Assembly (NCBI GenBank): GCA_007922225.1
Contig: ML679970.1
Coordinates: 41,062,212-41,126,211 of the forward strand
Length of the DNA: 64,000 nucleotides
From: Emydura subglobosa
Lineage: Eukaryota > Chordata > Testudines > Chelidae
Direction: 5' to 3'
This document shows positions 33,805 through 45,084 of this stretch, piece after piece; the first letter of the stretch is position 1; each line of letters begins with the position of its first letter. The notes under the pieces are model-generated. The model ran no database searches, was not told the DNA's origin, and saw only the letters and a list, made by a program, of their open reading frames with translations. Both the position numbers and the translations under genes were made by a program.

Positions 33805-34750
33805 AACCTCCAAAATTTAGTGCATGAAAGGGTCAGGATATTGTTAATTAGCAATTAAGACCAGCCTTAACTCTGCCCTTCATGCCACTACCCCGCCCTC
33901 CCTCATACAGAGGTATTCCCACCCAGGTGCCACACCTGCTGGCTAATTTCTTTTTCTCTTATCCTATCCCCAAAACACGGCAGGGCTTGGAGGGAGGGAG
34001 AAAAATGCCTGTCATGTCTGGAAAGTTGAAGATAATGCTTAAGCTTTGTTATACCAAGGAAGCGTCGCTAAGCTCCCGCGACCTTGAGTGAGAGCTGCGT
34101 CTCGGTTTCCTCTCCAAAAAGACTTTAATAAAGTGAAAAATTGTTTCCATACAAAAATGTGATATTGGGACATTGTTCGTGAATATATTGAGCTTAAGTC
34201 AAATTCTCTGCATCCTCAAATCCGACTGATTAATAATTAGAACTAGAAATTCTGTCTTTGCTCTAATGTGTTTAGGAAAACTGATGGATTTAATTTTTTT
34301 TATCAGCCAAAAGTAAGAAAATGTAATCTTTCTTAAAGTATCTAATACAACAATGTGGAATAATTAGTTTCTCTGAAAAAGGCATAATGGGGCAGAATAA
34401 TAAATCACTTTCTGTTTCGTGTCTGTTCGCCTGATGGAGGAGATTTACTATAGTGAATAGTGCATGGTGCTGAAGGAAGTATCAGAGAATAAAAAGACAA
34501 CTAAAAGGGGATAACATCTTCCCAGCTGTATGTTCTAAAGGGGTATTTCATCTCAGCTGACAGGGCTTTGGGGATGTGTCCCAGGTATTCTTTACACCAG
34601 TGAGGATTACAACCTGCGAGACATGTCAGCCCTTAAAAGCTCTGGCCCTGCGTCTTCAATGGCAACATGCCCGTTGACTTCAATGGGTGCAGCACAGAGC
34701 CCTACTTATATTAATAGTCATACTTTTGGCTTCTCTCAAGTCTTCCATCT
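33805..34750. other. No gene recognised; AT-rich unique stretch 34.1-34.5 kb
   Basis: The AT-rich stretch 34120-34480 matches no repeat that I know and could hold conserved non-coding sequence. A worn MITE half with GTTGACTTCAATGGGTGC lies near 34675. Confidence 0.35.
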
Positions 34751-34751
34751 G

Positions 34752-34965
34752 ATCCGCTCAAAGCGCCTGACATGTATTAATGAACAAAGCCTCTTTGTAC
34801 CCCTCTCAGGTGGCCATCAGTATCCCCTTTTTATAGGGAGGTAAATTAAGGCACACTGAGACAAAGTGACTTGACTAAGGCCCTGGGACTGGCAGATCTG
34901 GGACTAGAATCAAGAGCACTTGACTCCCAGGCTGGCGATTAGACCTTGCAACATGCTCCCTTGAT
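34752..34965 (-). repeat. tRNA-derived SINE, antisense
   Basis: GATCCGCTCAAAGCGCCTGAC (antisense tail), AGTGACTTGACTAAGGCCC (antisense core) and CACTTGACTCCCAGGCTGGCG (antisense head) are in the expected order. Confidence 0.75.
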
Positions 34966-35074
34966 AGCGTCACAGGGATGGACTCACAAATCCCAGGAGG
35001 AAGCGAGGATTTTTGAACTGCTGCAGCTGTGCTTTAAAAGCAATTGTGTTTTTCTACATTATGCTTTTACTTAC

Positions 35075-35092
35075 TTTTTTTTTTTTTTTTTT
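35075..35092. repeat. T18 homopolymer
   Basis: Eighteen consecutive T are visible. No SINE or LINE tail is attached on either strand that I can identify. Confidence 0.9.
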
Positions 35093-35217
35093 GCTTCCCT
35101 TTTGACAGGATCCCTACTGCAGACAACGTGATCAATTTCATTACACTCCTCCCAGTGTCCCGGGCAGACCCCCTTTAAGCTATTGATGGTCACCATTCTG
35201 CTTGAATATCAACCTTC

Positions 35218-35308
35218 AGGGCCGAGTGTACCATTCAGTTTTACACTTTTTACCACAGTAGAGTTATTGCTGCTTTACTCCAGTGAAAATGAAGGCAGGG
35301 TCAGTCCC
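35218..35308. repeat. Palindromic MITE, worn
   Basis: The ends AGGGCCGAGTGTACCATTC and GAAGGCAGGGTCAGTCCC are weakly inverted, with TTTTACACTTTTTACCACAG in the left half and GCTTTACTCCAGTGAAAATG in the right half. It resembles other members of the GGGCCTGATTCT set. Confidence 0.5.
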
Positions 35309-35309
35309 T

Positions 35310-35796
35310 TTGGGTTTAGGTGTGGCCAGTACGTGTACCAAGTTTTGGCATGTCCTTTGAAGGGGGGGTAGCTTCTGCTCACATTTTTGGTCTTCATGAT
35401 GTGAAGATGATGATGGAGCAGGCTGGGGGTAAGACCGGGAGAACTGCAGTTGCTTTGGTACTCTTGGAGGCAAGATTGCATGGAGGCAGCTAAGCTGTTA
35501 GATTCAAATGGATTTTTTCTCTTAGTCAATTTGACTCAATTCATATGGAAAGGCCTCAGGTCCATGTAATTCTTGATGGCTTCTTGGGAGCACAAGTCAT
35601 GGTACGTTTATTTCTTGCATGGCGATGGCAAGCGGTCTGAGGTTCTCTCTGAGGTAGGATAGCTTAAATCCATTCCTTCTCACCAGTGGTCAGGCTGCTG
35701 ATCTGTGTCAGAAGCAGTGCCCAGGAAACACATTATGATGGCTCTGAAAAGACCCCAGTAATGATACCACCTTGCTTTCAGTTAGTGCTTTCACTC
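35310..35796. other. No gene recognised
   Basis: Unique sequence up to the LTR start at 35797. Confidence 0.4.
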
Positions 35797-36957
35797 TGTG
35801 ATGGGGTTTCCACCTCACATAGGATTGGAAGTGGCCAGGGCCATATAGGGGCAGACAACTCAGGAGACTGCCTGGGATGCCAGGCGTTGGGGGCACCACG
35901 CTCGGGGTGCTATTTTTGTTGTTAGCAATAAAAGGGGAAGTAGAAGGTTTGAAGTAAAATGCTTCAGGTACTCCGTATGTGGATTCATTTTTCACTAACC
36001 TGCTAGAATATTCTGGACCTTTGTAGAGTCTCATGGAACCTTCCAGACTTTCTGAGAACTACATTTTCCTCGACCCTCCTAGAATGCTGGCCAGCCATGG
36101 CCTCGCAGCGTCGCCAATCAATCAGTGAAATATAAGAACAAACTGAAGCGAAGGGAGAGCCCCGCTGAGATATTGTGAACCTTGTTTTATTGTGTAATTG
36201 TGAAAGTGTACTTGTGTTTCAAGACTTGAAGAGTGTAAGTAGTGACTAATAAAGGACATATTTAATGATACACCAGAAACATCCATCAAATCCCTATTTA
36301 CACAACAATATAAAATGAAGGGGGGGGGGGGCGCAGAAGATGCTCCTCGCCTAGGGCGCCATTTGATCCAGACTCAGCCCTGAAGGAGGCCAGGTAGGCC
36401 TATTAACTCCACAGGCTGCACCTGGAGGAAGAGCCAGGGAGCAGGGAACTGACTGCAAGCAGGTTCAGCTGTGTAGAAAGAAGCAGGGCCTATAAAGCCA
36501 GGAAGCTGGCAACAGACAGGGGCTGCTGCTGGGAAAGGGCCGTCATTTCCTGGGAAGAAGGAGAAGAGTTTGGAGCGGGAATGGAGGACCCAGGAGTGTA
36601 GGAAGCAGCCCCAGGAAGGAGAAGGGCTGGGAGAGGAAATCCCAGAACAGCTGGGTTGAGGGTCACTGGATTCCCCTATCAGCCACTGAAGGAGTGGCAC
36701 CAAAGGCAGTGAAGGGGAAGACTGTCTAGGACTGCTGAAGGAAAGACTTTGATATACCCTTGAAGGGGGGAAATGCTGAGAGACCTAGCTGGAAGGCTGA
36801 ATCATGAAGAGGATGCTGCAGCTCCTAGGATGAGAAAGGAGCTGCAGACCTGAGAGAGAGAAGGTGTGATGGCATATGACCATGGGAATGGCCATCTCCC
36901 TCACGAGCTAATCCCCATAGTGACCAGAAGGAGGCGCCAGACAAGTGGTGAGTGACA
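35797..36957 (+). mobile_element. Solo LTR, sense, split by an hAT-like MITE
   Basis: The left piece (35797-35835) starts TGTGATGGGGTTTCCACC, like the minus-strand start of the LTR at 28379-29052. The right piece (36383-36957) resumes GCCAGGTAGGCC and carries CCTATAAAGCC. Removing the MITE places this TATA about 148 bp from the start, the same as in the other copy. It ends GTGACA, close to a GGAGGCGCC word also found as GGAGGTGCC near the end of the other LTR. The flanking 5-mers CACTC (35792-35796) and CACCC (36958-36962) differ by one transition. Confidence 0.72.
35836..36382. mobile_element. hAT-like MITE nested in an LTR
   Basis: The left end CAGGGCCATATAGGGGCAG is an imperfect inverse of the right end, which reads inverted as CAGGGCTGAGTCTGG, then GCGCCCTAGGCG. 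The flanking 8-mers GAAGTGGC and AAGGAGGC match at only 5 of 8. The interior includes GACTAATAAAGGACATATTTAATG near 36243 and a G12 run at 36320-36331. Confidence 0.65.
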
Positions 36958-36959
36958 CA

Positions 36960-38550
36960 CCCTAAAAGCTTTTACAGCTTTTAAAAGGCAATATATACAC
37001 AAGAATTACTTTTCCCAACACTGACACGCATCCCACACTGGGGTGGAACATGACAGCTGTTTAGCAGCACACAGCAATGCTACACCATAGTTCGGGGCAC
37101 AAAAGAATAATGCATCTGACTGAAATGGAAAGGGGAAGTTAAGCAGACAGGATGTAAATATCCACACTGAGCTGTGGCTAGGACACCATTGCCAAATGAG
37201 CATAGTGGTTAGGGCTCCTGTGCTACTTCTGATCTGAAAAGAGAGCCATTACTCCAACGTGGTGCCCACAGCAAGCAGTTTTGGCATCAGCTCCATACAG
37301 TTCCTAGGAAGAGCACATAATACTGCATCAGCATCAATTCTCCAGTGCCCTAGGTTTTTCTTGGAGGTCTCCAGCCCTGAGTTTGACCCAGTCCAACCCT
37401 ATTTGAGCTTGCAAGGTCTGATGGAATTACACGGATAGGTAGCGCAATAGCTGCAACAAAATGTTTCCTTTGCAAGTAAACAGCATCATCTAATAATTAA
37501 ACCACCCCCCCCACAGACATAAATAGTCAAAGCTTCAACACGGCATACAAAAGATAGTCAAAAAGGGGAAATGCATGAGCAATCACTAATGTTACAGAGA
37601 AAGAGAGGTTAAAATCTACTGGCTGGCACACAACACTTCCTCTTCTGGACAAAATCAAAACTGCTCAACAGCATGTCACAGGTGCCATACCGTTAACACC
37701 TAATTGTAATTCTGCTTTAGTTCAGTCAGTAGGGCCTGTGCTTTTGGAACAGCAGACCAGAGTTTGTTGCTCTAAGGTCCATGGTGTGCTGCATATTAAT
37801 AGCTGTGAAGCTCTTATGTGGCTACAGATTTGGTTCTCATAGGTTATGTGGTATTAAACATAACTCTTTGCAAAATGTAGTGGTGGGAATAGTTTTCCAT
37901 AATGTCTGTTTTTTCACTTTGAAAGCCACTTGGCCTGGCTGTCCCAATGGGGCGTGCGTCTGGCCCAATGCTGGACTTATTTACCGTGTCATTGCCAGCT
38001 CTTTGGAACACTTATCAAGCTGTCAAAAATCAGTGTCATGGGAAAATTACCACTTAACATATGCAACAAGTCACACCCACACTGCACAAAGGCAAAATTA
38101 TGCAGGAACGTGTCAAACGGATCATATTTATATATCACCTGACACGTACAGTTCGTAAACATTGACGTCTCTACAGCAGCCAAGGGGAATTATAAGTTAC
38201 TGTGAATGCAGCTTGCAGACAGTCAAGGCAACCATGACAGCTACCCCACCCCTAAGACACAAATGTGTGCCCGTTTGCCACCCTCCCCAAAGAAAAAATG
38301 TTTGAGTAAGAGTCTGGATATGGTTGGTAATGGAGAAGATAATGGCAATGCTGGGGAAATATGGGCATCACTTCAATCCTTTGACTCTTATGAATGTCTC
38401 TGAGAACATGTCCAAGGCAGCCAGACCTGAAGCTCCTCATCTTTTCTTCCCATAACGCAAGAGAAATTGTGACAGCTTGCTGTGTTTCTCTGAGCAGTTC
38501 CCCGCCACTAGGGTGGAACTGTTAGAAGGGACAGATGTGCAGCTCTGTGG
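36960..38550. other. No gene recognised
   Basis: Unique sequence. A possible SINE head (GCATAGTGGTTAGGGCTCC, about 37200-37218) has no core after it. No coding similarity was seen in the 125-codon frame at 37781. Confidence 0.4.
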
Positions 38551-38551
38551 A

Positions 38552-38800
38552 GGGACGGTCTGGTGGTTAGGGCTCTGCTCTGCTCTAGGACTTAGGAGAC
38601 CTGCGTTCAATTCCCTGCTCTGCCACAGGCTATGGGTTTGACCTTGGGCAAGTCCCTTAGCCTTCCTGTGTCTCAGGTTCCCATCTGTACAACAGGGACA
38701 ACAACCCAGCCTAAGGGGGGTATTTTGAGGATAAACACATTAAAGATTGTGAGGTGCTCAGAGACTAGGGTGATGGGAGCTGTATAAGTATCTGAGACTG
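38552..38800 (+). repeat. tRNA-derived SINE, sense, near full length
   Basis: TCTGGTGGTTAGGGCTCTGC (A-box region) and GCGTTCAATTCCCTGC (B-box region) form the tRNA-like head. The core TTGACCTTGGGCAAGTCCC and TCCCATCTGTACAACAGGG follow, then the tail GAGGTGCTCAGAGACTAGGGTG. This is the best copy of the short-tail subtype here. It is non-coding and would be transcribed by RNA polymerase III if active. Confidence 0.85.
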
Positions 38801-38816
38801 ACAGACAACCCATTAA

Positions 38817-38888
38817 GGGCCTGACCCAGTGCCCCCTGAAGTCAATGGAAAGACTCCCAATGATTTCAGTGGGTAATGATTCAGCCCT
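38817..38888. repeat. Palindromic MITE, compact
   Basis: GGGCCTGACCCAGTGCCCCCTGA at the left is mirrored at the right by TTCAGTGGGTAATGATTCAGCCCT. The centre is CAATGGAAAGACTCCCAATG. It directly follows the SINE. Confidence 0.75.
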
Positions 38889-39147
38889 AGCAGGAGAATC
38901 GGTGCTGCGTAAGAAATGGTCACGGTTGGACTTTCCCCTTGTAGGTCACCCTTCCCTCTGGCAACAGAGACATCCGTCACGGGGTAGATCACCCCAATGG
39001 CAAAAACTTTCACTGGCAACCTACCAGAGCTGGATTCAAACCAGTATTTTTAAAGTGTTACATTGGGCAGAGGCTGTGAGAAAATTAACCTTAAGGCTTT
39101 GTTTATGAAGAGAAAGCAAAATTAGCACCTGTGAGCAGCAAGCAGAG

Positions 39148-39375
39148 GAAGGGTAGCAGTGGACCAGGACTCAGGAGGTCTGGGTTCAACTCCTCACTCT
39201 CCCACACACTACCTGTGTGCCTCATTTTTCCATCTGTAAAGCGGGGATAACAATCCTTCATTTGTCTGCACTCTTTATTTAGAGTGCAAGCTCTTTGGGG
39301 AGGGGGCTGTCTCTTATTATATATGTGTCCAGTGCCTGGCACCTCTCGGTGCCACTGTAATAAGAATGACATTAG
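39148..39375 (+). repeat. tRNA-derived SINE, sense, long-tail subtype
   Basis: CAGGAGGTCTGGGTTCAACTCC (B-box region), TCCATCTGTAAAGCGGGGATAAC (core) and GAGTGCAAGCTCTTTGGGGAG (long tail) end in CACTGTAATAAGAATGAC. The tail is shared with 43676 and 62060. Confidence 0.82.
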
Positions 39376-39388
39376 CAGAAAGACTCCG

Positions 39389-40140
39389 TGTAACAGACTG
39401 CGGTGGACCCCCGGAGGGAGGCTGCACCACTTCACCACATAGTCCCTCAGAGGTCTATACATCCTGGCCCACAGTGGGGCGGGCCAGTACATTGCTAGGG
39501 GCTAGCCTGTATCCAGGCAGTCCCTCGAGCAGTCTATGAGCCCAGCCTCTTGAGTGGGGCAGGGCAGCAAACAGCCTGGAGCCCCAAGCCCTCAGGCAGG
39601 GCAGGCAAATAAATAGTCTTTAGCCCAGTGAGGCTTCACAGGCCTAGTGAGGCTGTCACCCGAGAGCTGGGGTAGTAAGTGCGGGGGAAATGCAGGTCCA
39701 CCGTGTCCAAGCCCAGGGCCCTAGCAGTGGCAGAGCGTTCCGCCACAGGGTCAGCGGGGCTCCAGCCGCAACTTGCTGAAAAGGGCTCGAGCACAGCCAG
39801 ACTGAGGTCAGCTACCCCAAACTATTTCCTCCACGCCTGTGACCAGGTACTTGCAGCCCAGGTCATCATCCACCTCCTCAAGCTAGAGCACCAGTCAGTA
39901 GGCAGCTCTGGCAGCTCCTCAGTGGTGCAGCAATCCAGCTCACGTCACAGCTCCCTGGGGGAGAGACATCATTCGCCTCCAAGCCTGGCTTTTATACTTC
40001 TGCTTCCTGTCCCGCCTCTGCACTTCCAGCCCGTGGGTGGTGCCCTACCAGGCCTGCCCACTAGATGGTGTGGGTTGGCCCATTGGAATCGGCCTTGGAG
40101 GAGGCCACACCATTTTGCTGACTCCCCCACGTGGGGCTCA
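39389..40140 (-). mobile_element. LTR-like block, ends uncertain
   Basis: The block begins TGTAACAGACTGCGG after a SINE. It contains GGCTTTTATACTTCTGC (a TATAAAAGCC on the minus strand, about 39990) and ends near CACGTGGGGCTCA. I recognise it as an LTR-type turtle repeat, but no matching target duplication was found and the right end is a guess. Minus orientation rests only on the TATA word. The 155-codon plus frame inside it (39679) has no retroviral domain. Confidence 0.5.
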
Positions 40141-41400
40141 AGCTAATCTGATAGCTGAGTGTGAAGTCAGACTTGCACAGGGTGACTGCCACCAGTGGCT
40201 GATTTCATGCTGCCCAGCTTGGCCCTTATAAGCAGGAAGCAGCTGGGGAGCTGCTTGTGCTCAAGCAAAACTCTTGAAAGGATCCCTGAAGGAAGCATCT
40301 TAGGCCGAAGGAGTCCAGCAAACCCAGGCCCAAGAAAGGGATCTGAACTCACGTTAAGCCTTGTTCAGCAGAATGCAGAGGGTGTCTCTGACAGTGATAA
40401 GTCAGAAAGTTGGTTCTAAAGAACCTGGGATTTGGGAATGTTCTCCAGACTCACTGGACTTCCATGTTCAGGAGAGCTAGGAATTGGCCGGCCTGCATGA
40501 GCACAAAGCTGATTGTGAGAAACTCTGCCATCAAGGCATTTCTGCTCCACTGTCACAGCAGATATGGGAACAAGCAAATGGCCCATGTGTGTGGGTTTAG
40601 TTTGTGATATAAAAAGATATGTACACATTGATAAACCAGGGAGACAAGAGTCTCGGGCACCCAGCTAAATGCTCACATGGCTCTCAGGGCAAATTTCAAA
40701 GGAGAGCACCCACAATGTCTACTACAAACATTAAGCCACTTACTTTCAGCCTGGCACATTAATGGCAAAGGTACTAGTGAAGTGACATTGTTATCTTTGT
40801 TCCATAGCACCATTCCTCTCCCCACCCACCCCAAACAGGTTATAAGACTGTAAAGCGCTGCAGTTTACAACACTAGAAAGCTTCTCCGGCTGTTATAAAT
40901 ATATCATTTAAGTGCTCACATTTAAAAAAATAAACCAGATAAATACCACTGAAAAGTTCAGTGCTTTTACTCCCCTGCCTTTGACTGCATTAACCTTTTC
41001 CCTGCTGGCCTTCCAGAATCACTGCTGTGCTGGCAGATTTCCGTGGAAATCAGGGGAAGGGTGAGGATGCATGCAGGCTATTTGTTGCGTATTTTACCTC
41101 GACACTCCCAGGAGACATGGGTGGTGTGAAAAGGATGACTCACAGCTGGTGCTTCCTTGTGGCCAGGCATGGCATGGCAGCTCTCTCCCTGCTGGCTGTC
41201 TCCTGCCCGTAGCTGCTCTGCCTCTGTGGTAGCCTGCCTATTCCTGTGACCTGGCCCTCTAGGCTGGTCGGTTCCAAGTCTCTCCCCCTCCAGGTTAGTC
41301 CATGAACAATAAGCACGGGGAATGAAAGCAAATAAACGGAGTCAGTAAAAAGAGAGGGGAATGACTCCCTCTCAGGGTGTGTCAGGATCTGGCCCTCCCT
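40141..41400. other. No gene recognised; possible second LTR remnant to 40.45 kb
   Basis: TTGGCCCTTATAAGCAGGAAGCAG at about 40221 has an LTR-like promoter look, but I cannot place termini. From 40650 to 41340 the sequence is unique. Confidence 0.35.
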
Positions 41401-41426
41401 CTTGTCACGGAGGAGCCTTCAGGCAG

Positions 41427-42020
41427 TCATGGTCTGAGTGGCTCCTGCCTGCAGTCAGCCCTTTCCTCTGTTCTCTTCCCAGGTCTGCCACAGGTGAGCT
41501 CCCCCTGAACTCCTCCTCCAGCCTGGGCATGCCCCACCGGTGTGGCGGGGCGCAGCTGCCTGAGCCCGGAGCAGCTCCATAACCCTTGCTGTCCCGTGTG
41601 GGGTTTGCATACGCCATCACAGAGGGCGGTAAGCTTAGGCTGAAAGGATGGACGGGGAGGGAAGCCTCCCTTCTGCTGCAAAATGGCAACAGAGCCACTG
41701 CAGAGCTGCTGCCTTGTCTCCGGCAGGCCTAGGAGCAGAAGTGTGTTGTCCTGCTCTCTGGCCACCTGCGGTAAAGCCGCCTCCAGCTCCATTAACTTTC
41801 CTGTGGAAACCTCTGCCCTGCTGGGGAATCCTCCTTGGCTCGGGAGGTCTCTGCAGGCAGGTGAAGGGGGTCCCTTGGAGCTAGAGCAGAGGGGGAGGCC
41901 TCCTGTCTCCAGTGGATCCCCTGAGATCTGCACAGAGCTCGAGGAATTGGCGGGGCTTCGGGGTACTCCCTGACCCGCCACGAGCGTCCTCCCTCGGCTG
42001 ATCCTCTCGGCATTTCCCAA
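41427..42020 (-). other. 197-codon open frame of unknown nature in a GC-rich stretch
   Basis: This is one of the longest frames in the window. It has no motif I recognise and is Gly/Pro/Ser/Leu/Gln-rich, apart from a LMELEAALPQVAREQDNTLL stretch that could form a short helix. It starts 26 bp from the GC-rich LTR-like block. It could be a remnant of an endogenous retroelement or chance in GC-rich DNA. No start context or splice signal supports a gene. Confidence 0.2.
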
Positions 42021-42039
42021 GCGCTGCGGTGTCAGCTCT

Positions 42040-43000
42040 TTCCATTCACAGCCTTGTGGAAGGGGGACTAGTGGCCCACTGGCCCCTCACTGAACTGAGG
42101 GTGGGTCTTCTTGGGGCGTCACTCAGTACAGTACTGCAGGCCAGGGCAAGGGTTGAGGGGGAAGCAGGGCCCTGAGATGGACAGCCCCCAGGGCCAGTGG
42201 GAAGAGGCCAGCAATCCAGGTCATCTTGATTGACAGGGGGCACAGGCCAATGAGGAGGCAGGAGGCTGGAGAGGTCCCGTCCTCTGTGAGCCCCAGCTGC
42301 CTGGGCAGGGGCTGAGCTAAGGACAAAGTAGCCAGTGGCTGGGAGGCCAGAGAAGAGGCCCGGGGGGCTGGGCTGGGCAGGGCCCGAGGAGCAGCGCTGG
42401 GAGCTGGACTGGAGGCAGAGCAGAGCCGCGCTGGGGCTGGGGCTAGGGCTGGAGCCAGCTGCGGTGAGTGAGCGGCTGGGGAGAGCAGGGGGGGACCCTG
42501 GGCAGGGCCTGGCACGGGGAGACGCCCCCAGCCCAGAGGCCACGCAGGCCAGAGTGGGAGAGGGTCAGGGGGGCACGACGTGGGGGAGAAGGGTCCTGCC
42601 CCTCGTGCCGGGCGTGTGGCCAGCGCCAGAGCAAGTGTCTGACCCGCGGCCTCCCTGAGCACAGCCAGGCCTGGGCAGGGGCCTGCGACGTGAGACAGAC
42701 GGGGAGCTTCCCTCACACCCCACAGACGCTGGGTGGGGGCCCCAGCCCCAGGGGGCAGCGGTAGGTGTTTTCCTTTCACCTTTCCCATCTCTTCCTTGTA
42801 TTTGTTAATGGGTGGCTGTTTAATAAATTGTATTTGCTTGTCAGGGAAGTGTCCAGTGCAGAGAGAGCCCCCCGGAGTGGGGACACCCAAGCCCCTCTCC
42901 TAAGTGACCACAACAAAGTTGAGGGTTGAACCCCCAGGGAGCCGGGGCCCAGCGTTGTTGGGCTTACAGAGACTGCCACACAGGTCAAGGGAGGGGGAGT
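42040..43000 (+). mobile_element. GC-rich LTR-like block with polyadenylation signal
   Basis: A very GC-rich left part (42300-42760) is followed by TGTTTAATAAATTGTATTTGC (AATAAA at about 42822) and then GGGAAGTGTCCAGTGCAGAGAGAG. This looks like U3/R and then the polyadenylation and U5 parts of a retroviral LTR in sense orientation. I remember this 3' part as an abundant turtle repeat. The left terminus is not defined. The 255-codon minus-strand frame (42123-42890) runs antisense through it and is Pro/Ala/Ser-rich, most likely spurious. Confidence 0.55.
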
Positions 43001-43020
43001 GAGGACTCAGCTCCTTTTGC

Positions 43021-43062
43021 TAACCAATTCCACCAGTTCCACCAATTCCACCAATTCCCCAC
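43021..43062. repeat. Short tandem repeat (CCAATTCCA)n
   Basis: Four units of a 9-10 bp word (ACCAATTCC, ACCAGTTCC, ACCAATTCC, ACCAATTCC) are visible. Confidence 0.85.
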
Positions 43063-43064
43063 AA

Positions 43065-43674
43065 TAGCAGGACCATTCTCCCGCTAACACTTGTGCTGCG
43101 TCGCTGATGGGCTCGAGTCTGCTCCACCAGGCGCAGACAGTTTTTCCTTGATTTAAATGGGGGCAGGATAACTCAGTCTGTCAGACATACAAGGATTCCT
43201 TCTGCTGAAGCTGATCCCAGGGAAATCCCAGGCTGGAGCTGTAAGTTCAGTGGAAAGAGACGTTGAGTTTAGTCCTTGATTAACAACACTGGAATCATCT
43301 CCAATGGCCTATTCTCTTGCAGTTGTTGGGGGAAGAATTCAGCCCTGTAGGAATTATGGCAGCCCTCAGTGCCCCTTGGAAACATCCTCACTTGAGCTAA
43401 TATTGCCAAAAAATCTACATTAAAAGAGCATTAAGGTTGCAATGTCAAGCACTCAAAAGTAAGGAAATGCCAGAATTAAGGTTGCCCATACAACCTCAGT
43501 TTTAGCCCCCTGCTGAATGTGCATCACGATACAGTTTTTAATTACATGATCATAAACTATTTGTTCCACAGAACCCCTGCCTTCTTCGGCACACAGGATA
43601 CATGTACAATGGAAAGTGTCTGGCAATCTTAGTCACCTATGTGTCACTGCCTGTGGTGCCTGTAATGCCACTAC
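43065..43674. other. No gene recognised
   Basis: Unique sequence. Confidence 0.45.
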
Positions 43675-43675
43675 A

Positions 43676-43945
43676 CCGGTGTGGTCTAGTCACTAGGGTA
43701 ATGGCCTGGGACTTGGGAATCAGGAGACCTAGATTCTATTCATGGCTCTGCTGGGTGACCTTGGGCAAGTTACTTCCCTTCTCTGTTCCTTTGCTTTTCC
43801 CTCCCAACCTTTGTCAGTCTTGATTATTTAGATTGCAAGCTGCTCAGGGCAGGGGACTGTCCCCCCGTTTGTACAGCACCTAGCATCGGGGCCCCTGATC
43901 TCAGTTGGGGACTGTACATGCTACTAGAATGATAACTAATAAAGG
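43676..43945 (+). repeat. tRNA-derived SINE, sense, long-tail, near full length
   Basis: GTGTGGTCTAGTCACTAGGG and GAGACCTAGATTCTATTCATGG form the head, and GTGACCTTGGGCAAGTTACTTCC the core. The long tail is TTTAGATTGCAAGCTGCTCAGG and GTACAGCACCTAGCATCGGGG, ending CTACTAGAATGATAACTAATAAA. This is the best copy for defining the long-tail subtype. Confidence 0.87.
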
Positions 43946-43949
43946 CATT

Positions 43950-44920
43950 GCAGAAACACCTCAACTCCTGAACCCCATTTCACCATGTTCTGCAACCACC
44001 TGATGAGGCTTCTAATTCCTTCTGTTTTTCCCTGAATGATGGTGTTATTTATATCTTTCTTGCTGGCGCTTGAAGCCATCGTGACAGTGTATTGGGTAAT
44101 GACAGGATAATTGTTTGTTTTATTGATCATTATAAACTCTTACGCATCACTGTGTGATTTATAACATTTAAAACCCTCTCTTCTTCTCTCCCTTCCCCTG
44201 CCGTGGGGGCAGCAGAGCAGATCAAAAGCCCGCTGGCTACCAATAATCCAATTAACAACAGCGAGGGGGGAAAAAAAAAGGATTGGAAATGAACAAGTCC
44301 TTGCACCATTTCCTAACGATTCCTCATTGATTCTTTTGGGCCAGAAAGCCAGATGCCCTTCATCAGAAGGAAATGTGAAGCAGTGGAGAGCCCCGTGCTG
44401 TCTGCAGGTGGGGATGGGTTCTGGGGGGGACCCTTGCAGAAATAAAAAGGGGGGACAGGGAAGGAATGTTGTGGGAGGAGACTTGTACCAGAAGGACAAA
44501 CTTGCCATCCTGGTAGTGCACTGGCACATCGGGATATAAATGTTATGTTGTCACGATAAAATGTGGTTGGAACATGCTGATGTTTAGGCTGCAGTGCGAC
44601 TTGGAAGGTGACTTTGTAAGGCCCTGAGAATTTATCACATGGTCCATTCATGTCCTGCATGCTAGATGGACTTGTTTAGATTTAAGCACCTATCCAACAC
44701 TGTAGGTGCCTGGACATCAATTCAAACGGCACACCCAAGAATTCCAGTTCACCCAATGGGCACTTACCCAACCACCATATCAATACTGTCTTCGACTTCT
44801 CACTTACCCGCATTCACCCATCCCTTCAGAAAAAGGGCAGTGGTCCCCATTAAAAAGGCAGCGTTGGCACCAACATTTACCACATAGAATTAGTCATTTT
44901 TCTCTGTACTTAGAATAAGA
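43950..44920. other. No gene recognised
   Basis: Unique sequence with an A9 run near 44271-44279. The 115-129 codon minus frames at 44140-44660 overlap in different phases and show no domain. Confidence 0.45.
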
Positions 44921-45073
44921 CAGGGATCCTCAACCTGGCAGGCATGACCAGTGTCAGGGAGTCACAATCACCATGCCATTTTCATACAGCTAAACAGGCG
45001 GGGCGGGGTACCAGCTAGATCCTGGCTAGAAGGGAAGGGGGTATCCCTGTATAGACAAGGTTGAGACCCTCTG
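44921..45073. mobile_element. hAT-type MITE with target duplication
   Basis: The left end CAGGGATCCTCAACC is inverted at the right end as GGTTGAGACCCTCTG. The flanking 8-mers GAATAAGA (44913-44920) and GAATAGAA (45074-45081) match at 6 of 8. It is 153 bp, non-coding, and related by its termini to 18310 and 50046. Confidence 0.75.
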
Positions 45074-45084
45074 GAATAGAAGAT

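Noticed and set aside
38552..38620. tRNA gene
   Set aside because: The A- and B-box-like words belong to a SINE head followed by the SINE core and tail. No cloverleaf with a proper acceptor stem is visible.
42123..42890. 255-codon minus-strand open frame
   Set aside because: It is Pro/Ala/Ser-rich, antisense through a GC-rich LTR-like block with an AATAAA signal on the other strand, and overlaps other long frames in different phases. Chance opening in GC-rich DNA is the simpler reading.
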